Assembly (NCBI RefSeq): GCF_030272615.1
Contig: NC_081405.1
Coordinates: forward strand, 154,797,613 to 154,861,612
Direction of reading: 5' to 3'
Length of the DNA stretch: 64,000 nt
DNA from: Cryptomeria japonica
Lineage: Eukaryota; Streptophyta; Pinopsida; Cupressales; Cupressaceae
Shown here in pieces: positions 12,430 through 24,707 of this stretch. Each line of letters begins with the position of its first letter. Position 1 is the stretch's first letter. The notes below the pieces were generated by a model. The model was given only the letters and a program-made list of their open reading frames with translations. It was not told the DNA's origin and did not search any database. The position numbers and the translations under genes were made by a program.

Positions 12430-12930
12430 AAAATTGGTAAGAGACAGATTCAGAGATTTGGTTCAGTATGAGCAATTTGGTGCAATGAGTTGGTGAAGTA
12501 TTTTATAGAGGTTCTTAACTAGATCTGCTGCGAGATGTTGGTGTTTTGTCATATCTTTTACTAGAACTGATTTCATGCATGTGTAGATGCAATCTTATCA
12601 ATTCACTCCTTTTAGAAGTAAGCCTTTCCAATAGTAAGCCGATTGTATTTGAGCAGTGAGCTCTCCGGGCAGTGAGCCTATTTTTGTAATCGCATATAAC
12701 TAGTTATATTATCTTGAGAGTAAACCCTCTTAGTGGGTTTTACCTTATTAGGTTTTCCACGTATAAAAAAATTTGGTGTCTCTTATATGGTTGTGTTATG
12801 CAATTCATTTTGTGTTTCATTTCAAGGATAATTAAGATTAAGATCAACATATTATCTGTTTCTATTTTAGAATTTAGGAGTGGAAGATTGATTCACAACC
12901 CCCCCCCCCCCCCCCTCAGTATTTCAGTTT
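12430..12930 (+). repeat. copia LTR relic, 3' end, host of the gypsy insertion
   Basis: It shares the GTGGGTTTTACC...TTTTCCACGTATAAA block with the copia A LTR and ends in a 16-17-bp C-run (about 12899-12915) followed by CTCAGT, the same end style as at 4472-4495. The left part is presumably beyond the gypsy element, outside the window. No primer site or gag is recognisable to the right, so it looks like a solo or truncated LTR. Confidence 0.6.
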
Positions 12931-13564
12931 GTTCAACACTCTATCCATGTGGATTTTCCCATAAAGAGGAGACCTAAACCTTTGTGCGATATTGCTAAGC
13001 TATATCTTCACAAACATGTAAACTACAGACAAACATGTTAGATGAAAAGGCAAAAATTTAGATACAAAAATGATTTACGATCAAACATAGATTGAAACAT
13101 AGTGATCACTGAGATAAAATATTATTAGATGGTGCCAATATAGGTAGAAAGTTGTGTTATACAAGATAGCCATATGATAGGGAAGCATGTGACTATTACA
13201 AACCGCATTGTAGGAAATCCACATAAGACATTAATGATTAATTCAAATAGTGGTTTGGCCCCCACAAATGCAACAAAAAAAATAAAAGATTTGAGATGAA
13301 TATGAGAAATATAATATGAATGCAGATATGCAAATATGATAGACCCCTTATAATTATATGTGTTACATGGAGGGAATGTAAGTCATTCTAAGGAGAAGAG
13401 ATGATGTGACATGTCAACATATGTAGCTATATGTTTCCATGAAATGTCACCTTGCATTGGATGACATATGATAGCCACAACATCAACAAAACCACAAAGA
13501 GAGATAGTGGCATCTAATGGCATCATAAGAACTCACAAAAGTGAAATTAGATTATGCATATATT
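12931..13564. other. unassigned stretch, target of element B
   Basis: No coding frame, repeat or RNA gene is recognised. Element B is inserted at its right end. The last five bases before B (ATATT, 13560-13564) match GTATT after B at four of five positions, which fits an old target duplication. Confidence 0.5.
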
Positions 13565-14743
13565 TGTTACTACTTATTATAGTTGCCATTAGTTTTATAT
13601 CCAAAGTCATTCTATATACTCTAGTCAGTTACTACTACCAAAACATTCAGTCGGTATGCACAGAACAGTCGGTTATAGAAGAAAGTAGTCACAGAGCCCA
13701 GTATACATCGAGCTGTCTACCGAGTAACATTCCATGTCTACCGAGCAGAAACAATGATACACTGAGTTGATATACACCGAGTGAATCATGTTACCAGATT
13801 CATTGAATCTAGACACACATGGGAAAACATGTTACAAGATCAAGGAACATAGAACCGTTATTACATTGGAAATTGCACTTAAAGATTTTGTATGATTTCG
13901 AGGTCATCTATCCAATGAAATATTTTGTATGGTTATTCATTTGATAAATCATGTTTGTAAGATCGAAGCAATGAACCTGATCACTGACATAAGATATCTA
14001 TTGATACATCATGGATTGAGATCAGATAGAGATATAGAGGTGTATGAAGCAAGACATGTGTGATACATAAGAAAGCACTGAGTGTTATGACTGTTACAAA
14101 GACACAGAGGTCACCGAGAAGCATTTCAAAGAACAGTCAAGGTACAGAGTAAATAGAAGGGTTTACCGAGTTACTTTATGGGTTACCGAGGTATGCTATA
14201 AGCAAGGTAATCTCATTTTGAGCACATAGAATCTGCTATAACATTCCAGATGTAAATTTGCAGATATTTGTAAAGATTTTATTGTAATATTTTGAAGTTG
14301 TAAGAGAAACCTTTAACAGGGTAAAAGACTCTAACAAAATCTATAAATTGTAAAGCCTTTAACCAGGTGCAACATTTAGAATAAGTGTTGTAAAATCCTT
14401 TAGCAAGGTAGATCTAACGATCTTGATACTCCTAACATGGTAAGCTATCAGAAATAGTTGAACATGTAGCTCTAACCGAGCAACCTTTATTATTGCAGTA
14501 GTGAAGTTGTGGGTGCCATCCCCACCACAGTTTTTCTCTCTAACCAAGAGTTTTTGTGTAACCAAAATATATGTGTTACTGAGTGAATCATGTATGATTG
14601 TTATTTATTTGTTTTAGCTTTATGTTATGTTACAACAGTTTGTGGTTTATGCATATCAGTGAAGATAGTTTTCAAGAAAGGATTTGTAGTACTGATTCAC
14701 CCCTCCCCTCTCGGTACATTAGCTTTCCATATTGGGCCTAACA
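13565..14743 (+). repeat. 5' LTR of element B
   Basis: TGTTACTACTTATTATAG at the start and CATATTGGGCCTAACA at the end are both repeated at 20298 and 21476. The end is directly followed by the primer site. Confidence 0.93.
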
Positions 14744-14745
14744 AT

Positions 14746-14757
14746 TGGTATCAGAGC
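14746..14757 (+). other. primer binding site, initiator tRNA-Met type
   Basis: TGGTATCAGAGC, two bases after the LTR, is the standard complement of the 3' end of plant initiator Met tRNA and primes minus-strand synthesis. Confidence 0.93.
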
Positions 14758-14805
14758 TTGAATCTTGGAAAAGGGTTTAACACCCTAAAGAAAAAGATAT
14801 TATCA

Positions 14806-16035
14806 ATGGAAGGCTATAAACAATCTCGAAAAATTGTGTATCTGCAAGAAGAATTGGATCATGCTAATCAAGTGATTACAGACATGCAAAGACAAATGCA
14901 AAAATCATTGAAAGTTAGAAGAACATTATTTAATGATTTGCAGGACTCTCAAGAGTTAGTGGAACAAATTGAAACATCATCTGAGAATATTATATCTAAA
15001 GAGATTGAAGAGATGATTGAAGAACTGAAGGAGAAGAACAAAGCATTGACTGATCAACTAAAAGCAATGAAAAGAGGACATGAACATTTCAGCACACAGA
15101 TGACTAAGAATCTTGATGCATTGAGGACAACTGAAGATAAAGTAAGAGATCTAGAAAGAGAAAAACAACAGCTTGAAGCATTAGTATCTGAAAAGAATGA
15201 TGAAATCACAAGGTTGACTGGGATTCAACAAAATTTGTCAGATCAATTGGGCTATGCACATCATGAAGCAAATATGAAAGATGAGGAGAATCAAGCATTG
15301 AAACTTGAAGTATCAAGGTTGACCAATGAACTTGAAACAGAGAAGAAATCCAAAGAAACACTGAAGAAGAGTTATGAAGCATCAAAGATGTTGGATGAGC
15401 AACTTAATACAAGAAGACCCAACAAAGAAGCATGACTCGATTACAAAGGAAAAGACTCTGCCGAGAAGGGAATTCATACAACCGAGAGAGGAGAATCATC
15501 TAAGCAAGTTGGAAATAAAAAGAATATCAAAGGAAAGAAGCCTGTTTGCAACTACTGTGGAAAACAAGGTCACACGGCTAACATGTGCCAAATCAGAAAA
15601 GGTAAGCAATTGAATGTCACTAGGTCTAATGGTTATTGTCACAATTGCAACAAATATGGTCACACATCTAACCAATGTAGGACAAAGTCTACTAGCAATT
15701 ATAAGAAGGCAAAATTCAAAGGGTTTTGTAAAAACTGCAATAGATATGGACATAGTACCGAGGAGTGTTGGTTTAAGCAGAAAAATTATATGTGGTCTAC
15801 ACACCGAGCAAATACTAGAGGCTACCGAACTCACACAGATCCTTACCGACAGTATTCTACAATACCATGGGATTACAATACAAGGATATGGTGTGAATGT
15901 TGTGGAAGATATGGACATATAAGTGCCAACTGCTTTATAAGGTTTAGAATAGCATGTTTTCATTGTCACAAAGTTGGATAATTGGCTAGAGATTGCAGAG
16001 ATCAACCTAGAGGAGACACTGAGGAAATAAAATAA
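14806..16035 (+). pseudogene. Gag-like protein of element B: coiled coil plus five zinc knuckles
   Basis: The first ATG after the primer site is at 14806. The frame encodes a long charged coiled coil (about residues 1-205) with heptad-like Glu/Lys/Leu content, then CCHC zinc knuckles of form C-X2-C-X4-H-X4-C. These are CNYCGKQGHTANMC (near 15550), CHNCNKYGHTSNQC (15640), CKNCNRYGHSTEEC (15730) and CECCGRYGHISANC (15895). A fifth begins CFHC near 15957. Stops interrupt the frame at 15433 (TGA) and 15979 (TAA); the second falls exactly on the His position of the fifth knuckle. Reading resumes sensibly after each and ends at 16033. The likely role is RNA packaging in a virus-like particle. Most copia Gags have one or two knuckles. 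A Ser/Lys/Arg-rich linker joins the two parts. Confidence 0.82.
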
Positions 16036-16628
16036 AAATTACAGATGATTTGGAGAAAGAAATAAATTGTGTCAAATGAAGAAATCACCTTATCTACCGA
16101 GTTAGGTGCACCTATTCCAAATTAATCGGTAAAGGTATGAAGGGACTGCATTTTCTCAAAGGTCAAATCTTAACAGTTCCTATTTCATCTCGTACTTAAT
16201 TCAAAATCTGCATAATTAAAGATGCATTAGAAAATTTGAAATTTTATCAAAGTCTTTTAGAAGCCTGTAAAGTTGGTAAATGCAGGAAGTCTGGCTACTC
16301 AGTAAAAGCATAAAAAGTAGTGGTACCGAGTGCATTTAATGTTTTATGACCTAACTGCACGAAGGCCGACGAGGTACAATGAATACTTAAAGCTATTGCG
16401 CGGTCATTTTTCACTCACCAAGTTTTCAAGAAAGCAGAGCAAATCAAATCAAAGGCAATCAAACCTCCTCCAAAGCAAATTCAAAGGTATTTACATCAAT
16501 CACAACGCATTATCAAGATAGTTTACCGATCATATCAAGTTGTTATTATTTGCTAAGTGGAAAGCGTCTGCCATTTGAAAGTCTTCAAACCCTAAGGATC
16601 TTTTGTTAGTATTTATCTTAAATCTGCA
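16036..16628 (+). other. non-coding spacer between the two genes of element B
   Basis: No protease or integrase motif is visible. The stretch is stop-rich in the sense frames and contains scattered ACCGAG words that are also common in the LTRs. It probably acts as leader for the second gene, or is what remains of deleted pol. Confidence 0.5.
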
Positions 16629-19600
16629 ATGGCACCTAAGATCCGGAAGCCCGTTGTTGTTGAGAACATTGAAAAGCCCTCACTGAAATACTCTTTAACT
16701 CCCAAAATTGCATCTGAACTGGATGACAAAACTGCATTTTTTCTCATTCCGGATAGAGTTTTATTAGTCAAGGATGTGAGATTCTTCACTAAGTGTCGAG
16801 TTGAGGAACTAGGTCATGTTGAGATCAAAGACACATATGATGAATTGTGTACCGATGGTAAAATGGATAGCAAATATGAACACATCAAAATCAAGGGATT
16901 GATCGAAGCCCTAACCTATCCCCGTGTATTCAAACCCCAATGGGTCAAGTTTGTTCTAAGAAGAGTTCATGATGACTTCATGTGGCTAGAAGAGAAACCG
17001 TTTAAGATCACCAAGGAAATCATTTATTTGATCATCGGCTACCCTATTTATGATCATGCCCAAGCTCAGAAAATGATATCACAGAAGGAATTGATCAGTT
17101 TAACCAGAGTAGAATCTGATTGCAGGGGACTGAAATTGAACAATGTCATAGATGCAGAGCTAAAGTTTGCCATTAGAGTAATAGGTTATTGTTTCTTCCA
17201 ATCGGCAAGGGAAAACAATGTACCCTGTGCAGCAGTCGACTTAGCATATAAAATTGTGAAGAAAGGCATGAAAATTGATTTATGTGAGGTATTGTTGAAA
17301 AACCTGTTTGAGAATCTCAATACCATAAGGAAGCCAAAGAAGAACAATTTGGCTAGTACACTGAAATTTGGATCACTTCTGGTATGCATGTTTTTCTATT
17401 TTGAGAAATTCTTTCCATCAGTCGGCAAAGTTGTTTGGGAGCTACACCGACCAATCACCCATCAAATCAATGACTTCATCAAGAAGCTAGGTGATAATTT
17501 TAATGATATTATGGATGATTATTTCAGTAAGTTTCAGAAGAAGATGCATAACAGATATATAATTCCACCCAAGCTAGTGGAGAGATACACAGATGACATA
17601 CGTTTTGAAGTGGACACTGATTACTGCTATGTTAATGTTGTGGAACCAAGAACTCAATATTTGCTACCTATGGGTTATGGTATTGACTTTGACATCACAC
17701 AACATCAGATAGATGCTTTTCTTACATTACCAAGGCATGCTACCGAGCTGAGGTATGGAACATATGAAGAAGTGAAGGAAAAAGTAAAAATGAGCATTGT
17801 AGTGCCCAAGGCTACAAGGAAGGCAACAAAAATGATCAAGGTATTAACAGAGAAATCTGGAGAAGGTTCTTCCTCCACACCTATCAAGGGCACTCTAGCC
17901 ATCACCAAAGAGGAATCTGAAGCCCAAGAGGCAGCTATAACACTGAGCACCGAATTGCCTAAAGGGAAAGTTTTGAAAAGAAAGAAACAAGATACATCAA
18001 AAGTATCACCGACTCCTCTAGCAAAGCAACCTAACACAAGAGCATCTGCAACATCACCGAGTAAGAAACCAAAGAATGTTGCCGCACCAAAGGTAACAAA
18101 AACTTACAAGAAATCTACTCAGAGACTCATTTTGGCTAAAGAGTCTAGTGACACTGAATCTGAAGATGCAAGCAAATTTCAGATTGTCAAGAGTAAAAAG
18201 GTAAATGTACATAGTGTTGAAAATTTTTGTGCTAATCTGAAAAAATATGGTGGATTTGGATCATTTAGATATGTAAAATATGAATCCAGATCTGATTATG
18301 AAAAGAGACAAATAGAAGAAGTTGTCATCTGCACACTATTGAAATTCTGATTGGTCCCATTGGAAGTATCTAAATCTCTTCCAAATGAATTATATTTGCA
18401 TATTGACAACAGGTGGAAGTATGCCATGGACTTAGAGAAACAAATGAGAGAAAGAAGTCTGGTACATCTTTTCCCAGACATGTCGGTAGATGAGATCACC
18501 GAACATCTGAAAAACTGCCACACAAAATTCCTAGTCAAGCAAAGAGCCTTGAAATTGATGAATGGCCTTTACTTGGATGTAGAGAATGAGACCAAAGAAA
18601 AATGGCAGGAAATATTTCGAATCAAGAATTCCGGTGAGCAAGCTAAAGTTGAAATAGTTGATGTCACCAAGCAAGATCCTGATATCACCAAGCAAGACCC
18701 TGCTGACACTATACAAGTTGATGAGGATATCATGGACACCGAGGCATCAAAACAAGAAATGAAAGAAGGGAATGCTTATGCCCAACTTGTATCCAGTGAA
18801 TCAGTTTTGGAACAAATTTAGCCCTATCCTCCGGTCAATCAGCCTATTTCAACCGAGGCCCCTCAGGATATGGAACAAGGCACAGAAGGTCACAAGTCAA
18901 CAACAGGAGAAACTACTTCTCAAGAACAGACCTCTCAAGCTCCATCTAGCACTGAAAACATTACAACCAAGACACCAAGCTCAAAGAGACCAAAGGACAC
19001 TACAGAGGCTAAATAAACCGACCAAAGTGTTGCCTCTATCGAGCAACCTATCAAGGGTCAACAAGCCTCCCAAGCCATTGTCTTAGTTCAACTAGTGAAA
19101 GGTAAAGAAAAGAAAATGAAAAAGCATAGTTTCAAATTAGATTTGTCAAAACCAATAGTGTTGCCCAATGTTGATATATCCAAATTAAAAGGGCAAGAAC
19201 TCATTGAATTCGGTGAACTATGCAAAGCCAAAGCGGAACAGGAGAAGCAAATGGCTATTCAAAAGAAAAACAAAGTACTTCAGAAGGTGAAAGCACTCTT
19301 AACCGATATGCTACCTGAAGAAACAGTGACAAAAGATGCCACCATCCACATTCAACTGGATGAACTCCTAACCAAGATAGAGACATCTGGAGTAGATGCA
19401 CCTGAATATTTGAGCAAGTTAAAAGACAAGGAGCTCACTGCTAAAATGATTGAAGAGGTACAGAAAGCTATTGCTATTGGCAAAGTTAAACTTGTCAAAT
19501 TTATTGCTGAGTTGACCCCTCAACTCAAGCACATTCTTTATTTATTTCAGAAACTCTATACATTTTCTTTATTCATTAAAGATATCAAAAATAAAACTGA

Positions 19601-19990
19601 AGTGATTGAGAAAGAGATCACCGATCTCTCAAATAAGTTGGCCACTGAGCCAAATTCCATTCAAAATTTTTATACAAGCTACAAAAGCTCATGGCTCAAC
19701 AATTGGAACTCAGGAATGAAGAGCACAAGATAAGGATGGACATAATGACACTTCAAACATTATTCATTCCTCATCTTTCATCCGTCCAAGAACAGATCAA
19801 CAAAGCTACCTCCCTATCCACTCAACAAGAGGGAAGCACCTTAGATGGACTAATTTCACTGTTAGTTGACATTACAACTCATAATTCACTCATGGACAGT
19901 GTCAAGGATGCCCTCTCTGTCGCCCTTACCGATGCAAATACAAAGTATAAATCCATTTTTGACCAGTTGCCACCACCGAATGGTAACTAA
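16629..19990 (+). pseudogene. element B second protein, about 1120 aa, unrecognised family
   Basis: ATG at 16629 opens a frame that continues in register through 19733 despite stops at 18348 (TGA), 18819 (TAG) and 19014 (TAA). It then shifts by one base near the T-run at 19664-19668 and ends at 19988. Residues 1-400 look globular (motifs VEELGHVEIKD, KGLIEALTYPRVF, ITKEIIYLIIGYPIYD). Residues 400-560 are Lys/Ser/Thr/Pro-rich and basic, possibly nuclear-directing. The remainder is acidic and Gln-rich, then coiled-coil-like. No catalytic motif of pol is seen. The N-terminal region aligns by eye with the protein at 35139 in element E, with similar total length. The function is unknown; a structural, host-derived or accessory element protein are all possible. 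Confidence 0.75.
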
Positions 19991-20284
19991 GTTTTGATGT
20001 TTGTCAAAAAGTGGGAGTGAGTATAGTATCAAAGTATACAAGGGAATGTAGTATACAGGGGGAGTATACCGAGCAGTGATCACCAAACAGAACCAAGTAC
20101 AAAATATTAATCAGCGAGCATGCAAAATCATATTTTTGTACAATATATTGATAAGGGGAGTATATCTGAATATACTATTTCATTGACAAAAGTATATGCT
20201 GCCAGTTTTGTCAAAATTTTGTAAGTATATAGATTTTTGAGTTATCACTTTGAAAGTAGTTTTGTCAAACATCTCAACTAATGT

Positions 20285-20297
20285 CAAAAGGGGAGAT
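20285..20297 (+). other. polypurine tract of element B
   Basis: CAAAAGGGGAGAT immediately precedes the 3' LTR. Related G-rich tracts are near 20057 (CAGGGGGAGTA) and 20153 (AAGGGGAGTA). Confidence 0.75.
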
Positions 20298-21476
20298 TGT
20301 TACTACTTATTATAGTTGCCATTAGTTTTACATCCAAAGTCATTCTATATACTCTAGTCGGTTACTACTACCGAAACATTCAGTCGATATGCACAGAACA
20401 GTCGGTTATAGAAGAAATTAGTCACAAAGCCCAGTATACACCGAGTTGTCTACCGAGTAACATTCCATGTCTACCAAGCAGAAACAATGATACATCGAGT
20501 TGATATACACCGAGTGAATCGTGTTACCAGATTCATTGAATCTAGACACACATGGGAAAATGTGTTACAAGATCGAGGAACATAGAACCGTTATTACATT
20601 AGAAATTGCACTTAAAGATTTTGTATGATTTCGAGGTCATCTATCAAATGAAATATTTTGTATGGTTATTCATTCGATAAATCATGTTTGTAAGATCGAA
20701 GTAATGAACCTGATCACCGACATAAGATATCTATTTATACATCATGGATTGAGATCAGATAGAGATATAGAGGTGTATGGAGCGAGACATGTTTGATACA
20801 TAAGAAAGCACCGAGTGTTATGACTATTACAGAGACACAAAGGTCACCGAGAAGCATTTTAGAGAATAGTCAAGGTACAGAGTAAACATAAGGGTTTACC
20901 GAGTTACTTTATGGGTTACCGAGGTATGCTATAAGCAAGGTAATCTCATTTTGAGCATATAGAATCTGCTATAACATTCCAGATGTAAATTTGCAGATAT
21001 TTGTAAAGATTTTATTGTAATATTTTGAAGTTGTAAGAGAAACCTTTAACAGGATAAAAGACTCTAACAAAATCTATAAATTGTAAAGCCTTTAACGAGG
21101 TGCAACATTTAGAATAAGTGTTGTAAAATCCTTTAGCAATGTAGATCTAACGATCTTGATACTCCTAACATGGTAAGCTATCAGAAATAGCTGAACACGT
21201 AGCTCTAACCGAGCAACCTTTATTATTGCAGTAGTGAAGTTGTGGGTGCCATCCCCACTGCAGTTTTTCTCTCTAACCAAGAGTTTCTACGTAACCAAAA
21301 TATATGTGTTATGGAGTGAATCATGTATGATTGTTATTTATTTGTTTTAGCTTTATGTTATGTTACAACAGTTTGTGGTTTATGCATATCAGTGAAGATA
21401 TTTTTGAAGAAAGGAATTTTAGTACTGATTCACCCCTCCCCTCTCAATACATTAGCTTTCCATATTGGGCCTAACA
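20298..21476 (+). repeat. 3' LTR of element B
   Basis: Same length and ends as the 5' LTR. Differences seen are nearly all transitions, many at CG dinucleotides. Confidence 0.93.
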
Positions 21477-23372
21477 GTATTTGCATATGAGCTACTCATC
21501 ATAGTCTCAACGTTTTCGAATCTGAAGAAAGACACATGAAGGAAACGATAAAATAAAAATTCATTTCAACATGGAAGAAGGCCTAAATACCTCCAACGCT
21601 TCACATCATCCCCAAATGCTGAAATTCAAGATACGACAAATAGAAAAGAAAAAAATTGTTTAACAAATTGAGGAAGCACACAACAAAAATTCCCTATTTC
21701 CAAGCACCTACAAAGTACACTTAGGTCCTCTAGGAGAGCACAAACATCACCCCCTATTTCCAAGTATCTATAGAGTAACTTGGGTCCTTTAGAAGGGTAC
21801 AAAAATATAAAGACAAATATGGGAGAACAAATATAGGCATGTTGTAATATACAAGATAAGAATAGTATTTTCCTAATGATCCTCCCCAATTAGATCACCA
21901 TTCTCCCTATCTTGATCACACAAGAAGGGAGGATGAGATGAAAGAGAAAATTTAAGTTTGGACAAACAAGACTCCCTTTGCCATCTAAGATACAATGTCC
22001 GAGTAATAATAAATTACATAAAACCTTAGTTACCTAAAATAAGTAATAGACTTATTCATTATAAAACATAAATATAAGAAATAGTAGAAATATAATTAAG
22101 TTTGCTATAAAATATAATTATAAAAATTAATATCTCTCTAGAAAAACTCATCTAGAATAAGCTTTAGGCTCTTGTTGATTCAATGACTGAATCGGGTTGG
22201 AGTCCATTTTAGCTAAAAAATAAAGGTTTCTCATCATCCACCATCCTAAAAAGACAATTATCTTCATTAAAAAATTTGAAATATACATAATTTTTATTCA
22301 AAGCTAAAATGGCATTGCAAAGCCACAAATAGAAAATCAATTTGTATAATATTGTAAAAGGTGTTGCAAGTACCTAGCCCACAATTTTTTTCTCCATAGA
22401 TTTAAATATATTTATTTGCTTCCAATCTAGCAAAACTGGTGTACTAGACATACTCCAAATTGAATGATATATGGATATATAAAATATCGATATTACAATA
22501 TGAACAAAGGAGTTTGTATGATACATACAAGAAATGAACATGTTTTAATGTAAAAGCATGTTCACTTCATAAAAGAGTCAGTCTTCTACTCTTTTTAAGC
22601 TTACCCCTTGTAAAAGGTTCAAGCTAGCCTTGTCCAAAATTTTCTCCTCATGAAAAGAAATATGTGAAGCTCAATTTTTTTTATAATACCTTTAATTTTA
22701 TCATCTTCTGTTTATACAATGGACCACACAAAGTACTCATTTTTTGTTCTAAAGGGTCCCAACATTATTAACATTATATTTTCCACAATATTGTGTTGGT
22801 AAATTATGTTCCAATGTTAAGTAAACCTAAAAAATAGATTAAAAATAAGTTTAAATATCTATGAGTGTTAGCATCCATCATTTGTGATCCATTCTTCATC
22901 TTTGCATTTGATCATTGGTTGTTGATCTACATTAAAAAAACCTTTTGATCCCTATATGAAGTACATGTTCTATCATTCAAATAGTTTAAGGAGGACCTAT
23001 TGATTTAAAGCAAGCATTCTAAAAGTTTAAATGCGTAAAATTAGCCTTTTCCTTCTCATGAAGAGAACGCCTTTGTTTTAAAAGTTTAAATGTGTAAAAT
23101 TTGAATATAGAAGACAAATAAGATAATATCAATATCTACGAAAATCTAAACTATAAAAGGAAAAATAATAATTACACTGCAAAAAAATGATCGTAACTTG
23201 TTCGAAAGCCGCATAACCCTTCTCATGACTATTGCTTAAATATTCATGGGCCTCGATCATGCCATTAACATTAAAATGTTTTTCAAAGTTGTGTTTTCAA
23301 GTCCAACTATTTGGGTAAATGAAAAACAACGAATATTTAAAGGTCGGGATAAATTCATCATCTTGCACTTCA

Positions 23373-23415
<43 letters not shown>

Positions 23416-24338
23416 TTTATACCAAGATGGACCTGGGAATTGGATAAAAGGAGCAAGGAAAACAAATTGTTGGAGCTGTAACTAGGAAGGGAGGTATAGA
23501 TTCTTCTTTATAAAACCCAAGTGAGAAAAACTCGTAGCCATTATTCAAACTAAAGAAGAAAGCCACAAACTACAAATGAATCCACGCTGCAACAAGATTG
23601 TACAGAATCATAGAAACCACTGCATGAGTACCTCTAGGATACTTTGAAAATGCAATTGTATATATTCTGCATTGCTCAAATGGATGAACAGACAGGTACA
23701 CGGTTTCTGAATACAAAAACTGATCATTTGAGGACAGGAAGATATGAATCTGCAGAAATATGCTCCAAATTGAGGAACTGCAAAGATGACCTCCGGTTGG
23801 GATGATGCCATTGTATATCCATTTCTCAATAATGTCCCACTAGAAAGAAACTCTGGAAGCACTTGAAGATGCGACTCTGGAATCTCATGTAGTCAAGAAT
23901 CCTATTTGAAAGAATCTCTAGGAGAAAACAAAGTTGCAACATTGGAATCTCATGTAGACGGGAATTTAGAACAAAAGAATATTTTTGACTGTCAATTGGA
24001 GGAAGAGTGCATAGCAACTTTAATCTTCTATTTTATTCAGGAAACTTATTGAAAGAAACCTATACCAAATGCATTAAGCAAAAACTCATATAAACTTTCT
24101 AAAAGTTTAATTTTTACAAAGCCCCAAATTTTCCAGATCTTTGTCATGCAGTGCTTGCAAAGCACGTACAAGTTTTAAAGAATCAATATAGGAAAAAAAA
24201 GCAAGGAGAATGCAAAAAATAGGGGAAGAACATGCATGCATCTAAAAACAGAGGTCTACGTCAACTTCCATGGTGATGGTAATCTTTAGAAATATGCCTG
24301 CAAATAATTGTGTTTAGCTTCTTCTTCCTAGCAATCTA
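21477..24338. other. unassigned AT-rich DNA between element B and a short LTR
   Basis: No protein, RNA gene or element terminus is recognised on either strand. Open frames here are short and lack family resemblance. A TG microsatellite lies at 23375-23409. The right end may be the remnant interior of the minus-strand element whose LTR starts at 24351. Confidence 0.5.
23375..23409. repeat. (TG)n microsatellite
   Basis: About 17 uninterrupted TG dinucleotides. Confidence 0.97.
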
Positions 24339-24350
24339 GCTCTGATACCA
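24339..24350 (-). other. primer binding site, Met type, minus strand
   Basis: GCTCTGATACCA on the plus strand is the reverse complement of TGGTATCAGAGC and directly abuts the LTR starting at 24351. Confidence 0.85.
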
Positions 24351-24707
24351 TGTAAAATTTTCTGCATAGCAAAACTATAGATCTAGCTAGAAAGCAAGAA
24401 ACAAAATTGGTAGAGAAATTAAGAAGAAAAATAGAAAAGCTAAGAATGAAATTCTATAAATTCATTGTGTAAATAACATTATGCAAATGCATGCCTTTAT
24501 ACAATAACAACCACCGCATGAACATAGGATTGCGGTGGAATCAAAGGCAATCACGGGCGGTGAAAGAGGCATAGCATGAATAGCTAACTAGTTGTTTGCA
24601 TTGATTGCTTAGTTAGACTTAGATAATGTATTGCATGACTGCCTTATTTATGGTGGAAGTATTGCTTCCCATAAATTATGGACATGAGACAAGTGCATGC
24701 ACTAACA
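24351..24707 (-). repeat. short copia-type LTR (357 bp), minus strand
   Basis: Read on the minus strand it begins TGTTAGTGCATGCAC and ends AAATTTTACA, with a Met primer site next to the end. That makes it a 5' LTR with its interior to the left. No gag-pol is recognisable at 21477-24338 and no second LTR copy was found, so the element is truncated or non-coding. It abuts the LTR of element C and may have truncated it. Confidence 0.7.

Larger units (their letters stand above)
13565..21476 (+). mobile_element. element B: complete non-autonomous LTR retrotransposon (7912 bp)
   Basis: Two LTRs of identical length (1179 bp: 13565-14743 and 20298-21476) flank a Met-tRNA primer site, a Gag-like gene and a second long decayed gene. 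They are followed by G-rich polypurine-type tracts ending at 20297. No protease, integrase, reverse transcriptase or RNase H is found anywhere in the 5.5-kb interior. Mobility therefore must have depended on another copia element. The C-rich LTR end and GGGCCTAACA resemble the LTR end of copia A, suggesting a SIRE/Maximus-type helper (inference). LTR divergence counted by eye over the first 240 bp is about a dozen sites, almost all C/T or G/A. Confidence 0.9.

Noticed and set aside
14590-14805. Possible N-terminal extension of the element B Gag with a hydrophobic start (YLFVLALCYVTTV)
   Set aside because: It lies inside the 5' LTR and across the primer binding site; the first ATG after the primer site at 14806 is the plausible start.
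22561-22700. Possible terminal repeats around AAGAGTCAGTCTTCTACTCTTT
   Set aside because: Imperfect and short, with no partner elsewhere and no target duplication.
23246-23485. 79-codon frame with a Cys-Val repeat
   Set aside because: The repeat is the translated (TG)n microsatellite; the flanks show no family resemblance.
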